The notes under the pieces: generated by a model
Databases searched by the model: none
What the model was told of the DNA's origin: nothing
The model's input: the letters and a program-made list of their open reading frames with translations, nothing else
Assembly (NCBI GenBank): GCA_963745945.1
Contig: CAVUZG010000004.1
Location: 992,001-1,056,000, forward strand
Length of the DNA stretch: 64,000 nt
Reading direction: 5' to 3'
Source of the DNA: DATFVA01 sp963745945
GTDB lineage: Bacteria; Bacteroidota; Ignavibacteria; Ignavibacteriales; Ignavibacteriaceae
In this document: positions 45,007-54,053 of the stretch, in pieces
Numbering within the stretch: the first letter of the stretch is position 1
How the letters are laid out: every line of letters starts with the position of its first letter
Program-made: the position numbers and the translations under genes

Positions 45007-46296
45007 ATGAACCCGGAACAAATTGCTGGGAAAATGTCCCCCTCTTATAAAATGGTAAGGAAATATTTTATTGCTTCCATTTTAGGATTTGCTGTTCTGA
45101 GTTTCGTAATGTTCATCTATGCTGGTTTAATTAAAGGATACCACTTTCAGCCTGTACTTCTGGGTCTTACACATATAGCAACACTTGGTTGGATAACAAT
45201 GATAATCTTTGGTGCGCTGTTTCAGCTTGTTCCTGTTGTACTCCAGGTGAAACTTTATAGTGAAAAACTCGCTGAAGTTCAGTTCTGGATTTACCTGTCG
45301 GGTTTAACAGGAATGGTGCTGTCATTTTTTAAGTTCGATACTTTTTATCTTACAATTTTTGCTTCTTTGGTTTCACTGGCAATGCTGCTTTTTATTTTCA
45401 ACATCACAGCGTCTATGATGAAAGTAAAGGAGTGGAATATCACAGGTACATACATTGCCGCTGCATTATTTTATTTACTTTTAACAGTTGTTGCCGGTAT
45501 AATGATGGCTTTGAATCTTTATACACCTTATTTCAAAACCAATCACCTGGAATATCTTAAACTTCATGCAGTTCTCGCTTTTGTCGGATGGGTTTCGATG
45601 ATAATAATGGGCGTAAGCTACAAACTTATTCCTATGTTCTCTCTCTCTCATGGTTTTTCTTTAAATCCTGCCAGGTGGGTGTTCGGTTTTATAAATGCTG
45701 GTCTGATTCTCCTCATTATTGAATATCATCTCCCGCAGCGCACTATTATGCTGTCAAGTGGCGCAGTATTAATTGCAATTGGCAATTTAATTTTTCTCTA
45801 CCAGGTTTATTTAATAATGCATAGCCGCGTCAGAAGAATTCTTGATGTGGGACTCACTTATTCAATGGTTTCTTTTGGAATAATGCTTATTGCAACTCTG
45901 CTGGGAGTTTTTCTTGTGTTTGAAAATTTTCTTGATCCTGCATATTTATCGAAACTGGTTTTATTATACGGCTATTTAATTCTCTTTGGATATTTTTCAT
46001 TAATTATTATCGGGCAAATGTACAAGATCGTTCCATTCCTTGTTTGGTTTCATAAGTTTAGCATAAAAGTCGGACTTGAACCCGTACCAATGCTAAAGGA
46101 TATGTTCAATGAGAATTTCGCAAAGATAGAGTTTGTTTTGATGAATTCCGCTCTGGTGGGAACAGTAGCTGCAATAGCATTTGAAAACAAGTTAATGATA
46201 TACATTACAACGGGACTGATGTTTCTAAGTTCACTTTTTTTTCTTAAAAATATGGTTTCAATATTTTCTATAAGAGGAATAAAAAATGGTATCTGA
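45007..46296 (+). CDS. Heme-copper-oxidase subunit I-like membrane protein
   Basis: 429 residues and about 12 membrane helices. Histidines in helices include LLGLTHIATLGWITMIIFGA and LKLHAVLAFVGWVSMIIMGV, like the heme-b ligands of cbb3/NOR-type subunit I, but the full copper-binding triad is not recognisable. It resembles proteins annotated as cbb3-oxidase-like or NnrS-like in denitrification clusters. It may bind heme and help NO handling or maturation of the reductase. No enzymatic role is claimed. Its end overlaps the next gene by 11 bases. Confidence 0.72.
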   Translation: MNPEQIAGKMSPSYKMVRKYFIASILGFAVLSFVMFIYAGLIKGYHFQPVLLGLTHIATLGWITMIIFGALFQLVPVVLQVKLYSEKLAEVQFWIYLSGLTGMVLSFFKFDTFYLTIFASLVSLAMLLFIFNITASMMKVKEWNITGTYIAAALFYLLLTVVAGIMMALNLYTPYFKTNHLEYLKLHAVLAFVGWVSMIIMGVSYKLIPMFSLSHGFSLNPARWVFGFINAGLILLIIEYHLPQRTIMLSSGAVLIAIGNLIFLYQVYLIMHSRVRRILDVGLTYSMVSFGIMLIATLLGVFLVFENFLDPAYLSKLVLLYGYLILFGYFSLIIIGQMYKIVPFLVWFHKFSIKVGLEPVPMLKDMFNENFAKIEFVLMNSALVGTVAAIAFENKLMIYITTGLMFLSSLFFLKNMVSIFSIRGIKNGI

Positions 46297-46582
46297 AGTA
46301 CAGGTAATGAACGCGTTAAGATCTGTAATAGATCCGGAAATAGGTCTAAATATTGTCGACCTCGGATTGGTTTATGATATTATAATTGAAGAAGCAATGA
46401 TAACGGTTACAATGACCTTAACAACACCGGGCTGCCCGATGCACAGCAGCATTACAAACTGGGTTGAAAACCAGGTCAAAGCCCTCTCTCCTGGTTATGA
46501 GGTGTTCGTTAATCTTGTATGGGAACCTCACTGGACACCGGATAAAATGAGTGATGAAGCTAAACAATTGCTCGGGCAATAA
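46286..46582 (+). CDS. DUF59/MIP18-type FeS cluster assembly factor
   Basis: 98 residues. VMNALRSVIDPEIGLNIVDL, GLVYDIIIEEAMITVTMTLT and TTPGCPMHSSI are the classic SufT/PaaD-like DUF59 pattern, with the reactive Cys in TPGCP. Such proteins aid maturation of FeS or metal enzymes. It overlaps the upstream membrane gene by 11 bases, and the ferredoxin downstream is a possible client. A denitrification-specific metal-site maturation role is inference. Confidence 0.88.
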   Translation: MVSEVQVMNALRSVIDPEIGLNIVDLGLVYDIIIEEAMITVTMTLTTPGCPMHSSITNWVENQVKALSPGYEVFVNLVWEPHWTPDKMSDEAKQLLGQ

Positions 46583-46599
46583 AAACAGGAGATTATTTT

Positions 46600-47055
46600 T
46601 TGTTTACAACAGTAAGATATTTTGTTAAAACAGCAGTAATATTTTTGATAGCTGGGATATTGTCCGGCCTATTCATTTCAGCCGCAAAAAATATATTTCA
46701 CACACCTTTTGGACCCGAATTAGTTTCAGCACACGCACATATAATATTAGTCGGTTCAGTAATGATGATGATAATGGGCGTTGCGCTCTGGTTTTTCCCG
46801 CGTGCAGAAAAAACTGATAAAAAATATAATCCCGATTTAATTTTAGCAACCTATTGGCTGATGACAATTTCTACAGCAACTAGATTTGTGTTCCAGGCAG
46901 CTGCCGGTTTCGTTTACATAGATTGGATTAATGTAATGATAACTATCACTTCAACTTTCCAGGTAATATCCATTATTCTTTTTTTCTTTTCTATTTGGGG
47001 AAGAATAAGGCCTGTGGGAAGCCAGTATCGTGAAGCAAAAGGAGAAAAATTTTAA
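46600..47055 (+). CDS. Small four-helix cbb3-oxidase-like membrane protein
   Basis: 151 residues from a TTG start, with AGGAGA seven bases upstream. There are four membrane helices. The segment LVSAHAHIILVGSVMMMIMG, with two histidines at a helix end, resembles the heme-ligating helix of cbb3 subunit I and of the larger relative two genes upstream. It is far too short to be an oxidase, so a heme-binding accessory subunit is the best guess. It overlaps the upstream frame of the methyltransferase. Confidence 0.7.
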   Translation: MFTTVRYFVKTAVIFLIAGILSGLFISAAKNIFHTPFGPELVSAHAHIILVGSVMMMIMGVALWFFPRAEKTDKKYNPDLILATYWLMTISTATRFVFQAAAGFVYIDWINVMITITSTFQVISIILFFFSIWGRIRPVGSQYREAKGEKF

Positions 47056-47056
47056 A

Positions 47057-47758
47057 ATGGAAGAAAAAGCAGTTAATATAAAATTCAATTCAAAAAAGGC
47101 CGTGCATTATGAAGAAATTGCCCGCAAAGCAGTTTTTGGCTATGATCAGCTTTTTATAAAGGTATTATCGCATTTAGCAGAGAATCAAAATGATTCCGCT
47201 AATGTCTTGGTAGTTGGATGTGGAACAGGAATGGAATTAATGACATTCGGAAACCTTATGCCGAACTGGCGTATTACCGGTGTTGATCCTTCAGAAGAGA
47301 TGATTGGATTATCAAAAGCAAAGGTTGATGAATATAAATTTTATAATCGTATCTCGTTGCATCATGGATTTGTAGAAAGTTTGCCGGGACAAGAAGCATA
47401 TGATTATGCAACGTTGATATTTGTACTAAGATTTATAAAAGAAGCTGAAGATAAAAAATCTCTATTCAGAAGTATCGCAAAAAGATTAAAACCCGGGGCT
47501 AAGTTAATTATTATCGATCAGTATGGTGATCCGGATAAAGTAGAATTTAAATATATGTCAGAGTCCTGGAGAAACTTTATGAAATTTAGCGGGTCATCTC
47601 CCGAATTAGTGAATAAGATAGCACAACAAGCAGGTGAGAAAAGTCTTATAAATGAACAGGAATTGCTGGAGTTATTAACAGAGACGGGATTTGAAAATTT
47701 TAATCGCATATATAATTCATTCATACATGGCGGATGGATTGTTCAAAAGAAATATTAA
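47057..47758 (+). CDS. Class I SAM-dependent methyltransferase
   Basis: About 233 residues from the ATG at 47057; GGAGA lies 11 bases upstream, and the in-frame codons from 47030 overlap the previous gene. The SAM-binding loop is VLVVGCGTGMEL, the acidic residue at the end of strand 2 is in ITGVDPSEEMIGLSKAKV, and motif IV is YDYATLIFVLRFI. The substrate is unknown. Its presence inside an NO-reduction operon is unusual, and heme or quinone modification are possible roles, neither shown here. Confidence 0.82.
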   Translation: MEEKAVNIKFNSKKAVHYEEIARKAVFGYDQLFIKVLSHLAENQNDSANVLVVGCGTGMELMTFGNLMPNWRITGVDPSEEMIGLSKAKVDEYKFYNRISLHHGFVESLPGQEAYDYATLIFVLRFIKEAEDKKSLFRSIAKRLKPGAKLIIIDQYGDPDKVEFKYMSESWRNFMKFSGSSPELVNKIAQQAGEKSLINEQELLELLTETGFENFNRIYNSFIHGGWIVQKKY

Positions 47759-47811
47759 AAATGATTAAAGTTGTTAGATAAAGATGCAATTATAAAAGAT
47801 AAAAGATTTAG

Positions 47812-48129
47812 ATGTTTTCCGATTCACTTCAAAATATTGTTTCATTATTAATTACGGAAGACTGCATTAATTGCAGAGCCTGTGATACAATTTGCCCTAC
47901 AAATGCAATTTATCCGGGCGGAAAAGATTATAAGCTAAATAATAAAAAACACAAAGCTCCGGTTAAAGATTATTATTTCATCGTTACGGAGAAGTGCAAT
48001 TTCTGCGAAGGGGTTTATGTAGCACCAGCATGTGTTTCAATTTGTCCGATGGATGCAATTAAAGAAATTAAAACACTTAAACATAATAATGTTGGTTATA
48101 AACAATCTAAAATCATTATTAATCGTTAG
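47812..48129 (+). CDS. Two-cluster ferredoxin of the Alvin type
   Basis: 105 residues. The first [4Fe-4S] motif is CINCRACDTICP. The second is CNFCEGVYVAPACVSICP, with the longer spacing between its second and third cysteines seen in Allochromatium-type ferredoxins. All eight cysteines are present. A basic tail follows. It is a likely electron carrier for the NO-related cluster. The leader has only a weak ribosome site and a short gap (53 bases) after the methyltransferase. Confidence 0.88.
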   Translation: MFSDSLQNIVSLLITEDCINCRACDTICPTNAIYPGGKDYKLNNKKHKAPVKDYYFIVTEKCNFCEGVYVAPACVSICPMDAIKEIKTLKHNNVGYKQSKIIINR

Positions 48130-48214
48130 AACCATAGTTTTTTTAGTATTAATAAATCAACAATTGAAAATCATATAAAATAAAAATATTAATTACATAT
48201 AGGGAAATGGTAAT

Positions 48215-48550
48215 ATGGAAGATAAAAATAAAATCCTTGCAGAAGTTAAACCCTTAAATCTGGTTAATGAAATTAAATACCAGGAAGGGACTGTGGTAAG
48301 TAAACAACTATTAAAAAAAGCTAAAGGTAATATTACATTTTTTGCTTTTGATAAAGATGAGATTTTATCAGAGCATACTTCTCCCTTTGAAGCAATGGTA
48401 TATATTGCAGACGGTAATATGGAAATCATTATTGGTGGTAAGCCGTATGAAGTCAGCGCTGGTGAATTTATAAAGTTGCCTTCTGATATTCCGCATGCTC
48501 TGCAGGCAAAAGTTAAATCAAAAATGCTTCTGATAATGATCAAGGAGTAA
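48215..48550 (+). CDS. Small cupin protein
   Basis: 111 residues, a single cupin domain: EHTSPFEAMVYIADGNMEII and GGKPYEVSAGEFIKLPSDIP, then HALQAKVKSKMLLIMI. Two conserved histidines and a glutamate suggest metal binding. Cupins of this size occur beside NO reductase and nitrite reductase genes in related bacteria as presumed sensors. It lies 25 bases before norZ. Confidence 0.83.
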   Translation: MEDKNKILAEVKPLNLVNEIKYQEGTVVSKQLLKKAKGNITFFAFDKDEILSEHTSPFEAMVYIADGNMEIIIGGKPYEVSAGEFIKLPSDIPHALQAKVKSKMLLIMIKE

Positions 48551-48575
48551 TTTATTTTATTATATAGGAGAGAAA

Positions 48576-50828
48576 ATGAGCACCAAAAAACTTTGGTACA
48601 GTCTGGCAGCTGTTATAATAATTTCGTTTGTTGTCTTGTTATATCTTGGTAATGATATTTATCATAAACAACCGCCTGTTCCTGTAAAAGTTGTTACTAC
48701 AACCGGTCGGACTCTATTTACCGGGCAGGATATTAAAGATGGCCAGAATGTCTGGCAATCAATGGGTGGTCAGGAAGTTGGCACCATTTGGGGTCACGGT
48801 TCCTATGTTGCCCCCGATTGGTCAGCCGACTGGCTGCACCGGGAATCAATGTACATTCTTAATCATTACGCCAATACAATATTTGGAATGGATTATGATA
48901 ATGTTCCTCAGGATCAACAGGCTAGATTAAGAGTTCTTCTTCAGGAAGAGTTAAGAAAAAACACTTACGATCCCGCTACAGGTATCCTGACAATCTCACC
49001 TCTGCGCGCGGAAGCAATCGAAGCAGTTGGTTATCATTTTGCAGGAATTTTTGGTGATAATCCGGATATGGCTGTTCTTCGTAGCGATTACGCAATCCCG
49101 GAAAATGCAATTAAAGATCCGGCAAGAATGAAATTAATGAACGATTTCTTTTTCTGGACCGCCTGGGCATCTGTTACTGATAGACCGGGTGAAAATATTA
49201 CTTATACAAATAACTGGCCGCACGAAGAACTTGTTGCAAACACACCTACCGGCGCCTTGAATCTTTGGAGCGGTTTCAGCGTTATTTTACTGTTGGCAGG
49301 AATCGGCGGTCTCGCAGCTTATTATGCAGCCAACCGTAATGATGCGTTTGATCCAAATGAATTTCCGGATAGTGATCCCTTGCTTGGATTGAAACCAACT
49401 CCTTCTATGAATGCAACATTAAAGTATTTCTGGATAGTTATGTTTTTAATTCTTATGCAGATTGTAATGGGAGTAATAACTGCCCATTACAGTGTAGAAG
49501 GTTCCGGTTTTTACGGTTTGCCCTTGGCAAAATGGCTTCCTTACTCAGCCAGCAGAACCTGGCACATTCAATTAGCGCTCTTCTGGATTGCAACTTCGTG
49601 GCTTGCTACGGGTTTATACATTGCACCCGTTATTTCAGGCTACGAACCAAAATTTCAGAGGGCTGGTGTTAATTTTCTGTTTGTTGCACTCCTGGTAATT
49701 GTTCTAGGTTCTCTAGCTGGTGAATGGATGGGAATTATGCAGAAGTTTGGTCTTAATATTAATTTCTGGTTTGGTCACCAGGGTTATGAGTATGTTGACC
49801 TTGGAAGATTCTGGCAGTTATTCTTATTCGTTGGGCTTTTTATTTGGTTATTTTTGTTGATAAGAGCAATCCTCCCGGTGCTTAAAAAGCCTGGTGAAAA
49901 TAAAAGTTTGATTGGAATGTTCGTTCTCTCTTCTTCAGCAATCGCACTTTTTTATGGCGCAGGATTAATGTGGGGAAGACAAACTAGTCTCGCTATGGCT
50001 GAATACTGGCGGTGGTGGGTCGTACATCTCTGGGTCGAAGGATTCTTTGAAGTTTTTGCTACTGTTACAATTGCTTTTCTATTTGTTCGACTGGGTTTGT
50101 TGAGAATAAAAATGGCAACTACCGCATCATTATTTTCAACTATAATTTTTCTGGCTGGTGGAATTTTAGGTACATTCCATCATCTCTATTTTTCAGGCAC
50201 TCCTACTGCAGTACTTGCTGTAGGTTCAACATTCAGCGCATTGGAGGTTGTTCCTCTTGTATTACTTGGCTTCGAAGCTTTCCATAATTTAAGATTAAGC
50301 CGGTCAAAGCATTGGCTGCAATCTTATAAGTGGACAATTTATTGTTTCATCGCTGTTTCATTCTGGAATCTTGTCGGTGCCGGAATTTTTGGTTTCCTGA
50401 TTAACCCTCCCATAGCTCTTTATTATATGCAGGGATTGAACACTACACAGGTTCACGGGCATGCAGCCCTGTTTGGAGTTTATGGAATGCTCGGAATTGG
50501 CTTGATGCTATTTGTACTAAAAGGTTTAGCTGCTGATAAAACCTGGAAGAACGGGGCAGTTAAATATGCTTTCTGGTCAATAAATATAGGATTAGCTCTT
50601 ATGGTCTTTGTCAGCGCATTGCCGGTTGGCCTTGCTCAAACAGTTGCAAGTGTTGAGCACGGATACTGGTATGCTCGCTCCGCAGAATTTATGCAGTCAT
50701 CAATGATGAGTACTTTTCGATGGTTACGTGTTATCGGTGATACTGTATTTGCAACCGGTGTTATTGCACTTACTTATTTTGTTATTGGGCTCAAGACAGG
50801 CTGGTCAATTCAAAAAGAAACAAAATAA
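48576..50828 (+). CDS. norZ: Quinol-dependent nitric oxide reductase
   Basis: 750 residues. Reduces 2 NO to N2O with electrons from quinol. An N-terminal membrane helix and a fused NorC-like periplasmic domain lack a heme c motif, with LFTGQDIKDGQNVWQSMGGQ typical of qNOR. About 12 catalytic helices follow. HLWVEGFFEVFATVTIAF has the FeB-site His and Glu, TFHHLYFSGTP the His pair, and TTQVHGHAALFGVYGM the b-heme ligands. AGGAGA precedes the ATG. It is the last gene of the NO operon, followed by a terminator. Confidence 0.97.
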   Translation: MSTKKLWYSLAAVIIISFVVLLYLGNDIYHKQPPVPVKVVTTTGRTLFTGQDIKDGQNVWQSMGGQEVGTIWGHGSYVAPDWSADWLHRESMYILNHYANTIFGMDYDNVPQDQQARLRVLLQEELRKNTYDPATGILTISPLRAEAIEAVGYHFAGIFGDNPDMAVLRSDYAIPENAIKDPARMKLMNDFFFWTAWASVTDRPGENITYTNNWPHEELVANTPTGALNLWSGFSVILLLAGIGGLAAYYAANRNDAFDPNEFPDSDPLLGLKPTPSMNATLKYFWIVMFLILMQIVMGVITAHYSVEGSGFYGLPLAKWLPYSASRTWHIQLALFWIATSWLATGLYIAPVISGYEPKFQRAGVNFLFVALLVIVLGSLAGEWMGIMQKFGLNINFWFGHQGYEYVDLGRFWQLFLFVGLFIWLFLLIRAILPVLKKPGENKSLIGMFVLSSSAIALFYGAGLMWGRQTSLAMAEYWRWWVVHLWVEGFFEVFATVTIAFLFVRLGLLRIKMATTASLFSTIIFLAGGILGTFHHLYFSGTPTAVLAVGSTFSALEVVPLVLLGFEAFHNLRLSRSKHWLQSYKWTIYCFIAVSFWNLVGAGIFGFLINPPIALYYMQGLNTTQVHGHAALFGVYGMLGIGLMLFVLKGLAADKTWKNGAVKYAFWSINIGLALMVFVSALPVGLAQTVASVEHGYWYARSAEFMQSSMMSTFRWLRVIGDTVFATGVIALTYFVIGLKTGWSIQKETK

Positions 50829-50839
50829 TCACACTTTAA

Positions 50840-50872
50840 AAGACGCATTCATTTTATGTGGATGCGTTTTTG
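50840..50872 (+). terminator. Intrinsic terminator of the norZ operon
   Basis: ACGCATTC (50843-50850) pairs with GGATGCGT (50860-50867), followed by TTTTTG. Confidence 0.75.
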
Positions 50873-50998
50873 TATTTGGAATAATTTCATACTAAGGTGA
50901 TAATTTTTTGAATCAGTGTTGCACATATTATGTCCCTTATATTCCTCTACATTTAATAAATTTAGTGCTAAACTGGTTTTTACTAAGTAGATATAAAA

Positions 50999-51017
50999 AA
51001 AGCCCTTTGCGGGCTTT
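50999..51017 (-). terminator. Minus-strand terminator
   Basis: AAAGCCC (50999-51005) and GGGCTTT (51011-51017) with a TTTGC loop. The strong T run is on the minus strand, so it would stop leftward transcription coming from about 51100-51500. Confidence 0.6.
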
Positions 51018-51331
51018 AGTAAAAAGATAAGAGTTAAAGTAATTAAGCAAAAGTGGAGGGATATATCCTACTACTGATAGTCTTCGTCACCACCCTATTT
51101 TCAGGTTTTTAGCCCACAAAATGACTCGATTCAAATTTCTGGCTTAAGTCACTTTTACATATAAATTTTGACAATGGAAGAAATTGATAGTAAAGCAAAT
51201 CAGAATGTTTTTGGTGGAAAGAGATTGGGAATGGAGGGATTATGAGTGCATCTATAAAAAGGATATGATAAAGCCAGAAAATTGGGAAAGATATTACTGT
51301 AAAAAGCAGCATTAAATAGTTTCCAATGAAT

Positions 51332-51407
51332 AAAAAACCCGGCAACAGAGATGTCACCTGGCCGCCTCTTTCATCCAACATAGAGCAGGAGTAACCTCTT
51401 GAAAGAG
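51332..51407 (-). ncRNA. Candidate structured RNA ending in a terminator-like hairpin
   Basis: On the minus strand CTCTTTC (51407-51401) can pair with GAAAGAG (51372-51366). A second stem follows, CGGC-CAG with CTG-TT-GCCG (51364-51340), then GG and six T. This two-stem layout ending in a T run looks like a short transcript or leader RNA. It matches no family I can name, and a weak open frame also covers it. Confidence 0.3.
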
Positions 51408-51506
51408 TTCTTAATAAAATCTTAATAAATACCCCTGTTAAAATTACAGAGGTATTGTGCGTTAATTCCTAAACTTATAGATTAGATAATAAATTTGTTA
51501 TTTCTT

Positions 51507-53219
51507 TTATCTGTCTCTTCGTTTTTTGAAATTTATTACTTTATGTGCTTCGTATTTATTATTTCCTTTTAATGAGACTATCTCAACCGAAAATTTATAT
51601 TTTCCATCAGGCAGATTGTATACATAAAAATTTTTATTATGGATACCAACCGCTAATTCCCCGCTGAATATTAAATCCACGTACTTACCCAAAGTGTCGT
51701 GGACTGTTACGTAAATGCGGCTATCGTATTGTAAGTCTAGTTTTACAAGTATACCTGGTACAAAAGTTACCGGGTAATAAATTTGTGCGGAATATTCCGT
51801 GGGTATTGAATCCAGGTCTTTTTTAATTCCTGTGTTCGAACTACTCAATTTCGATATAAATGGACCGCTTCCGGAAATGGGTGCGGTTCCAAATTCTGCA
51901 GGATAACCCGCAAAGCTGCCGGTAATAAATAAATTCTTGTTTCCATCGGAAGCAATGGAATAACCGTCAACATCAACTTTGCCTGGGGTTGACTTAACCC
52001 ATACCAGCTTGCCATTTGCATCGTATTCTGCAATAAATGTGTTGGTGCGACCGACTGTATTATCCTGGTTTAAATTTGTGCTATCAAATTGAGCAGGTCC
52101 CTTAATTGTCCCGAGAACGTAACTATTTCCGTTCGGATCGACAGAAATTGAACTTCCATTGTCAGAATTTTTACCTCCTGCACTTACAGCCCACGCACAG
52201 TTTCCCTGAGGGTCATACCTGGCAATAAACATATCGTCTTTACCGGCACTGTGTAATTGAATGTTCCCGAAAATCACCGTCCCCGAGAATGAGCCTGTAA
52301 TATAACTGTTACCGGCTGTATCGACTGCAATACTCTTTCCGGAGCAGGTTGCAAAAGTTCCGGGCTTTTGAGTCCATAGGCATTTGCCGCCCGGGTCGAA
52401 CATTGAAATAATAGTATTATATGAACCATCATCTCTGGTGACTAACAGGTTTCCGGATGGATCTATTGAAATTGAATTGCCCCGGCTGGTTCCATTACTA
52501 TCTGTTTTCATTGCCCATAAACATGTTCCATCGGGGTCAAATTTGGTAATAAAAGTATTACATCTGCCGCCATTGAGCTTAAATGATCCGAAAGTCATCC
52601 AATCCTGAAATGAGCCGGTCACATAACAATTGCCCTGTAAATCAACAGCTATCCCTTTCCCAACATCAAAATTTTGTCCTCCGGCCAGATCGAGCCTGGC
52701 CCATAAACATTTCCCCTCTGGAGAATATTTTGCAGTAAAAATATTAGCCTTACCATATGGAGCTTCAAGTGAAATGGAATCAAAAAGTACGGAACCGTAT
52801 GACCTGCCCGTTATATAGCTGCTCCCTTTATTATCCACAGCTATATTATATGCATAACTCTGGCTATTCAAAACGTGCGATCCTGCATGTTTAGCCCAGA
52901 CACAATAACCGTTAGGATCATATTTAGCAATAAAAACGTCGTACACACCGAAGGCACTTAAACAAATAGTATCGAAGATTGCATCTGCACTGAAAAATCC
53001 GGTTATGTAGCTGTTTCCTTCTGCATCGATCGCTATGGCCTTGCTCTGACTATCACCATACGTCGAATCCTTCGTGATAACATTTGTCCATAAAAAATCG
53101 GCAGGGCTGTCGGAACCATTCGAAACGGAAAAGTCCGCAGACTGTGGTTTTATATCGGTGGGCTGAAGAATTAAAAAAGCTGCCAATGAAAGAGAAAATA
53201 ACAAAAGTTTTCTACTCAT
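51507..53219 (-). CDS. Secreted SBBP-type beta-propeller repeat protein
   Basis: 570 residues. A signal peptide (LLLFSLSLAAFLILQP) is followed by about nine repeats of ~50 residues of the form GNSYITGSFSG then FIAKYDPNGYCVWAKHAG, the SBBP propeller signature with an unusual conserved Cys-Trp pair. The C-terminal ~90 residues (IYVTVHDTLGKYVDLIFSGE to EAHKVINFKKRRDR) look like a degenerate sorting or FlgD-like domain, ending basic rather than with the usual K-hydrophobic-K. It is probably exported, but the type IX route is uncertain. No neighbours suggest a function. Confidence 0.82.
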   Translation of the reverse strand: MSRKLLLFSLSLAAFLILQPTDIKPQSADFSVSNGSDSPADFLWTNVITKDSTYGDSQSKAIAIDAEGNSYITGFFSADAIFDTICLSAFGVYDVFIAKYDPNGYCVWAKHAGSHVLNSQSYAYNIAVDNKGSSYITGRSYGSVLFDSISLEAPYGKANIFTAKYSPEGKCLWARLDLAGGQNFDVGKGIAVDLQGNCYVTGSFQDWMTFGSFKLNGGRCNTFITKFDPDGTCLWAMKTDSNGTSRGNSISIDPSGNLLVTRDDGSYNTIISMFDPGGKCLWTQKPGTFATCSGKSIAVDTAGNSYITGSFSGTVIFGNIQLHSAGKDDMFIARYDPQGNCAWAVSAGGKNSDNGSSISVDPNGNSYVLGTIKGPAQFDSTNLNQDNTVGRTNTFIAEYDANGKLVWVKSTPGKVDVDGYSIASDGNKNLFITGSFAGYPAEFGTAPISGSGPFISKLSSSNTGIKKDLDSIPTEYSAQIYYPVTFVPGILVKLDLQYDSRIYVTVHDTLGKYVDLIFSGELAVGIHNKNFYVYNLPDGKYKFSVEIVSLKGNNKYEAHKVINFKKRRDR

Positions 53220-53654
53220 AAACTGCCCCGTTCCCTATGATACAAATTAAGTTACCCTAAACAATATTTATTATTGGATTCAGAAACTGAAATATTTAGT
53301 TTCAGTTTTGTATATACTAAAACTGTTTCACGTTAATTAAATGGTAATTTTTATAGATTTCTTGCAACATAGCTATTATTCTTACAAGAAAAAAAACATT
53401 TGTCCAAAAAATAATGAATCATCTGTGCTGTACCCTTAAAAACCCATAATCACAATCTTAAAATAGTAAATTCTATTTCCAGCTCTCGTCTCTCCGGCAT
53501 TTAATTTCTGCGATAGCCATAATAATAGCAAACCTGAACATTTTCGTGGTCAAATACTTTTATAGGAATAGAACATAAAAAATATTAAAAATGAGGTTTC
53601 AGAGACAATTATCGTGAGAAATCCCCTTAAGTCCTTATAAAATAAGGTTATTTG
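53220..53654. other. Intergenic region upstream of the SBBP gene
   Basis: 435 AT-rich bases. One AT-rich hairpin is present (AAACTGAAA/TTTCAGTTT, 53284-53308). I see no gene. Confidence 0.5.
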
Positions 53655-54016
53655 TGGAGGTGGCGGGAGTCGAACCCGCGTCCGAAGTTAAGATCCAAAG
53701 AACGTCTACACACATAGTTTGTTTTTATTTTGGCTTAAAGTTACCAACCAAACAAGGATCGCTTTAAGTCTGCCCGTTAAAATTTCACCAGATAAATCAC
53801 AGGCGATTCTATCCGGCTATCGTACCTAAACGTCGTTCATCCTTACCCCGGCACGAAAAAATAAGGTGAACGGCTGCTAAGGTTTTACTTAGGCAGCTAG
53901 GGCGTAATTATATTCGCCAGTTATTATTTTATTCCCAATTGTTTTACGTGTATTTCGGGGAACACGGTGTGCAGTTCTATGTCTCTTCAACCCCGTCGAA
54001 ACCAAAATTCACCCCC
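53655..54016 (-). ncRNA. ssrA: Transfer-messenger RNA
   Basis: It rescues stalled ribosomes. On the minus strand the 5' end is GGGGGTGAATTTTGGTTTCG, and the 3' end pairs with it (GGGGGTG with CACCTCC) after a T arm, CGGGTTCGACTCCCG. CCA is not encoded. The tag frame reads GEYNYALAA then TAA, close to tags of Bacteroidota, with GGC as the likely resume codon. Length ~362 bases fits. Pseudoknot regions fill the rest. Confidence 0.96.
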
Positions 54017-54053
54017 AAATAATAATGTACAATTATCAATTGATAATTATTAA

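Larger units (their letters stand above)
50829..51506. other. Intergenic region after norZ
   Basis: About 680 bases. It holds two terminators (50840-50872 and 50999-51017), a structured minus-strand segment (51332-51407) and a weak TGGCTTAAGTCA. I do not support any protein gene. A 90-residue minus-strand frame (51109-51381) is hydrophobic and probably chance. Confidence 0.5.

Noticed and set aside
51140..51151. TGGCTTAAGTCA as a third operator
   Set aside because: One half-site differs, no gene follows in the right position, and no -7 element sits at the expected distance.
51109..51381. 90-residue minus-strand frame
   Set aside because: Hydrophobic, no ribosome site, and it overlaps hairpins; more like chance or an RNA.
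51332..51410. SAM riboswitch or SRP RNA
   Set aside because: It has CTCTTTCAAGAG and CCGGCAAC-like pieces, but not in the order or strand needed for either family, and the SRP GGAA loop is absent.
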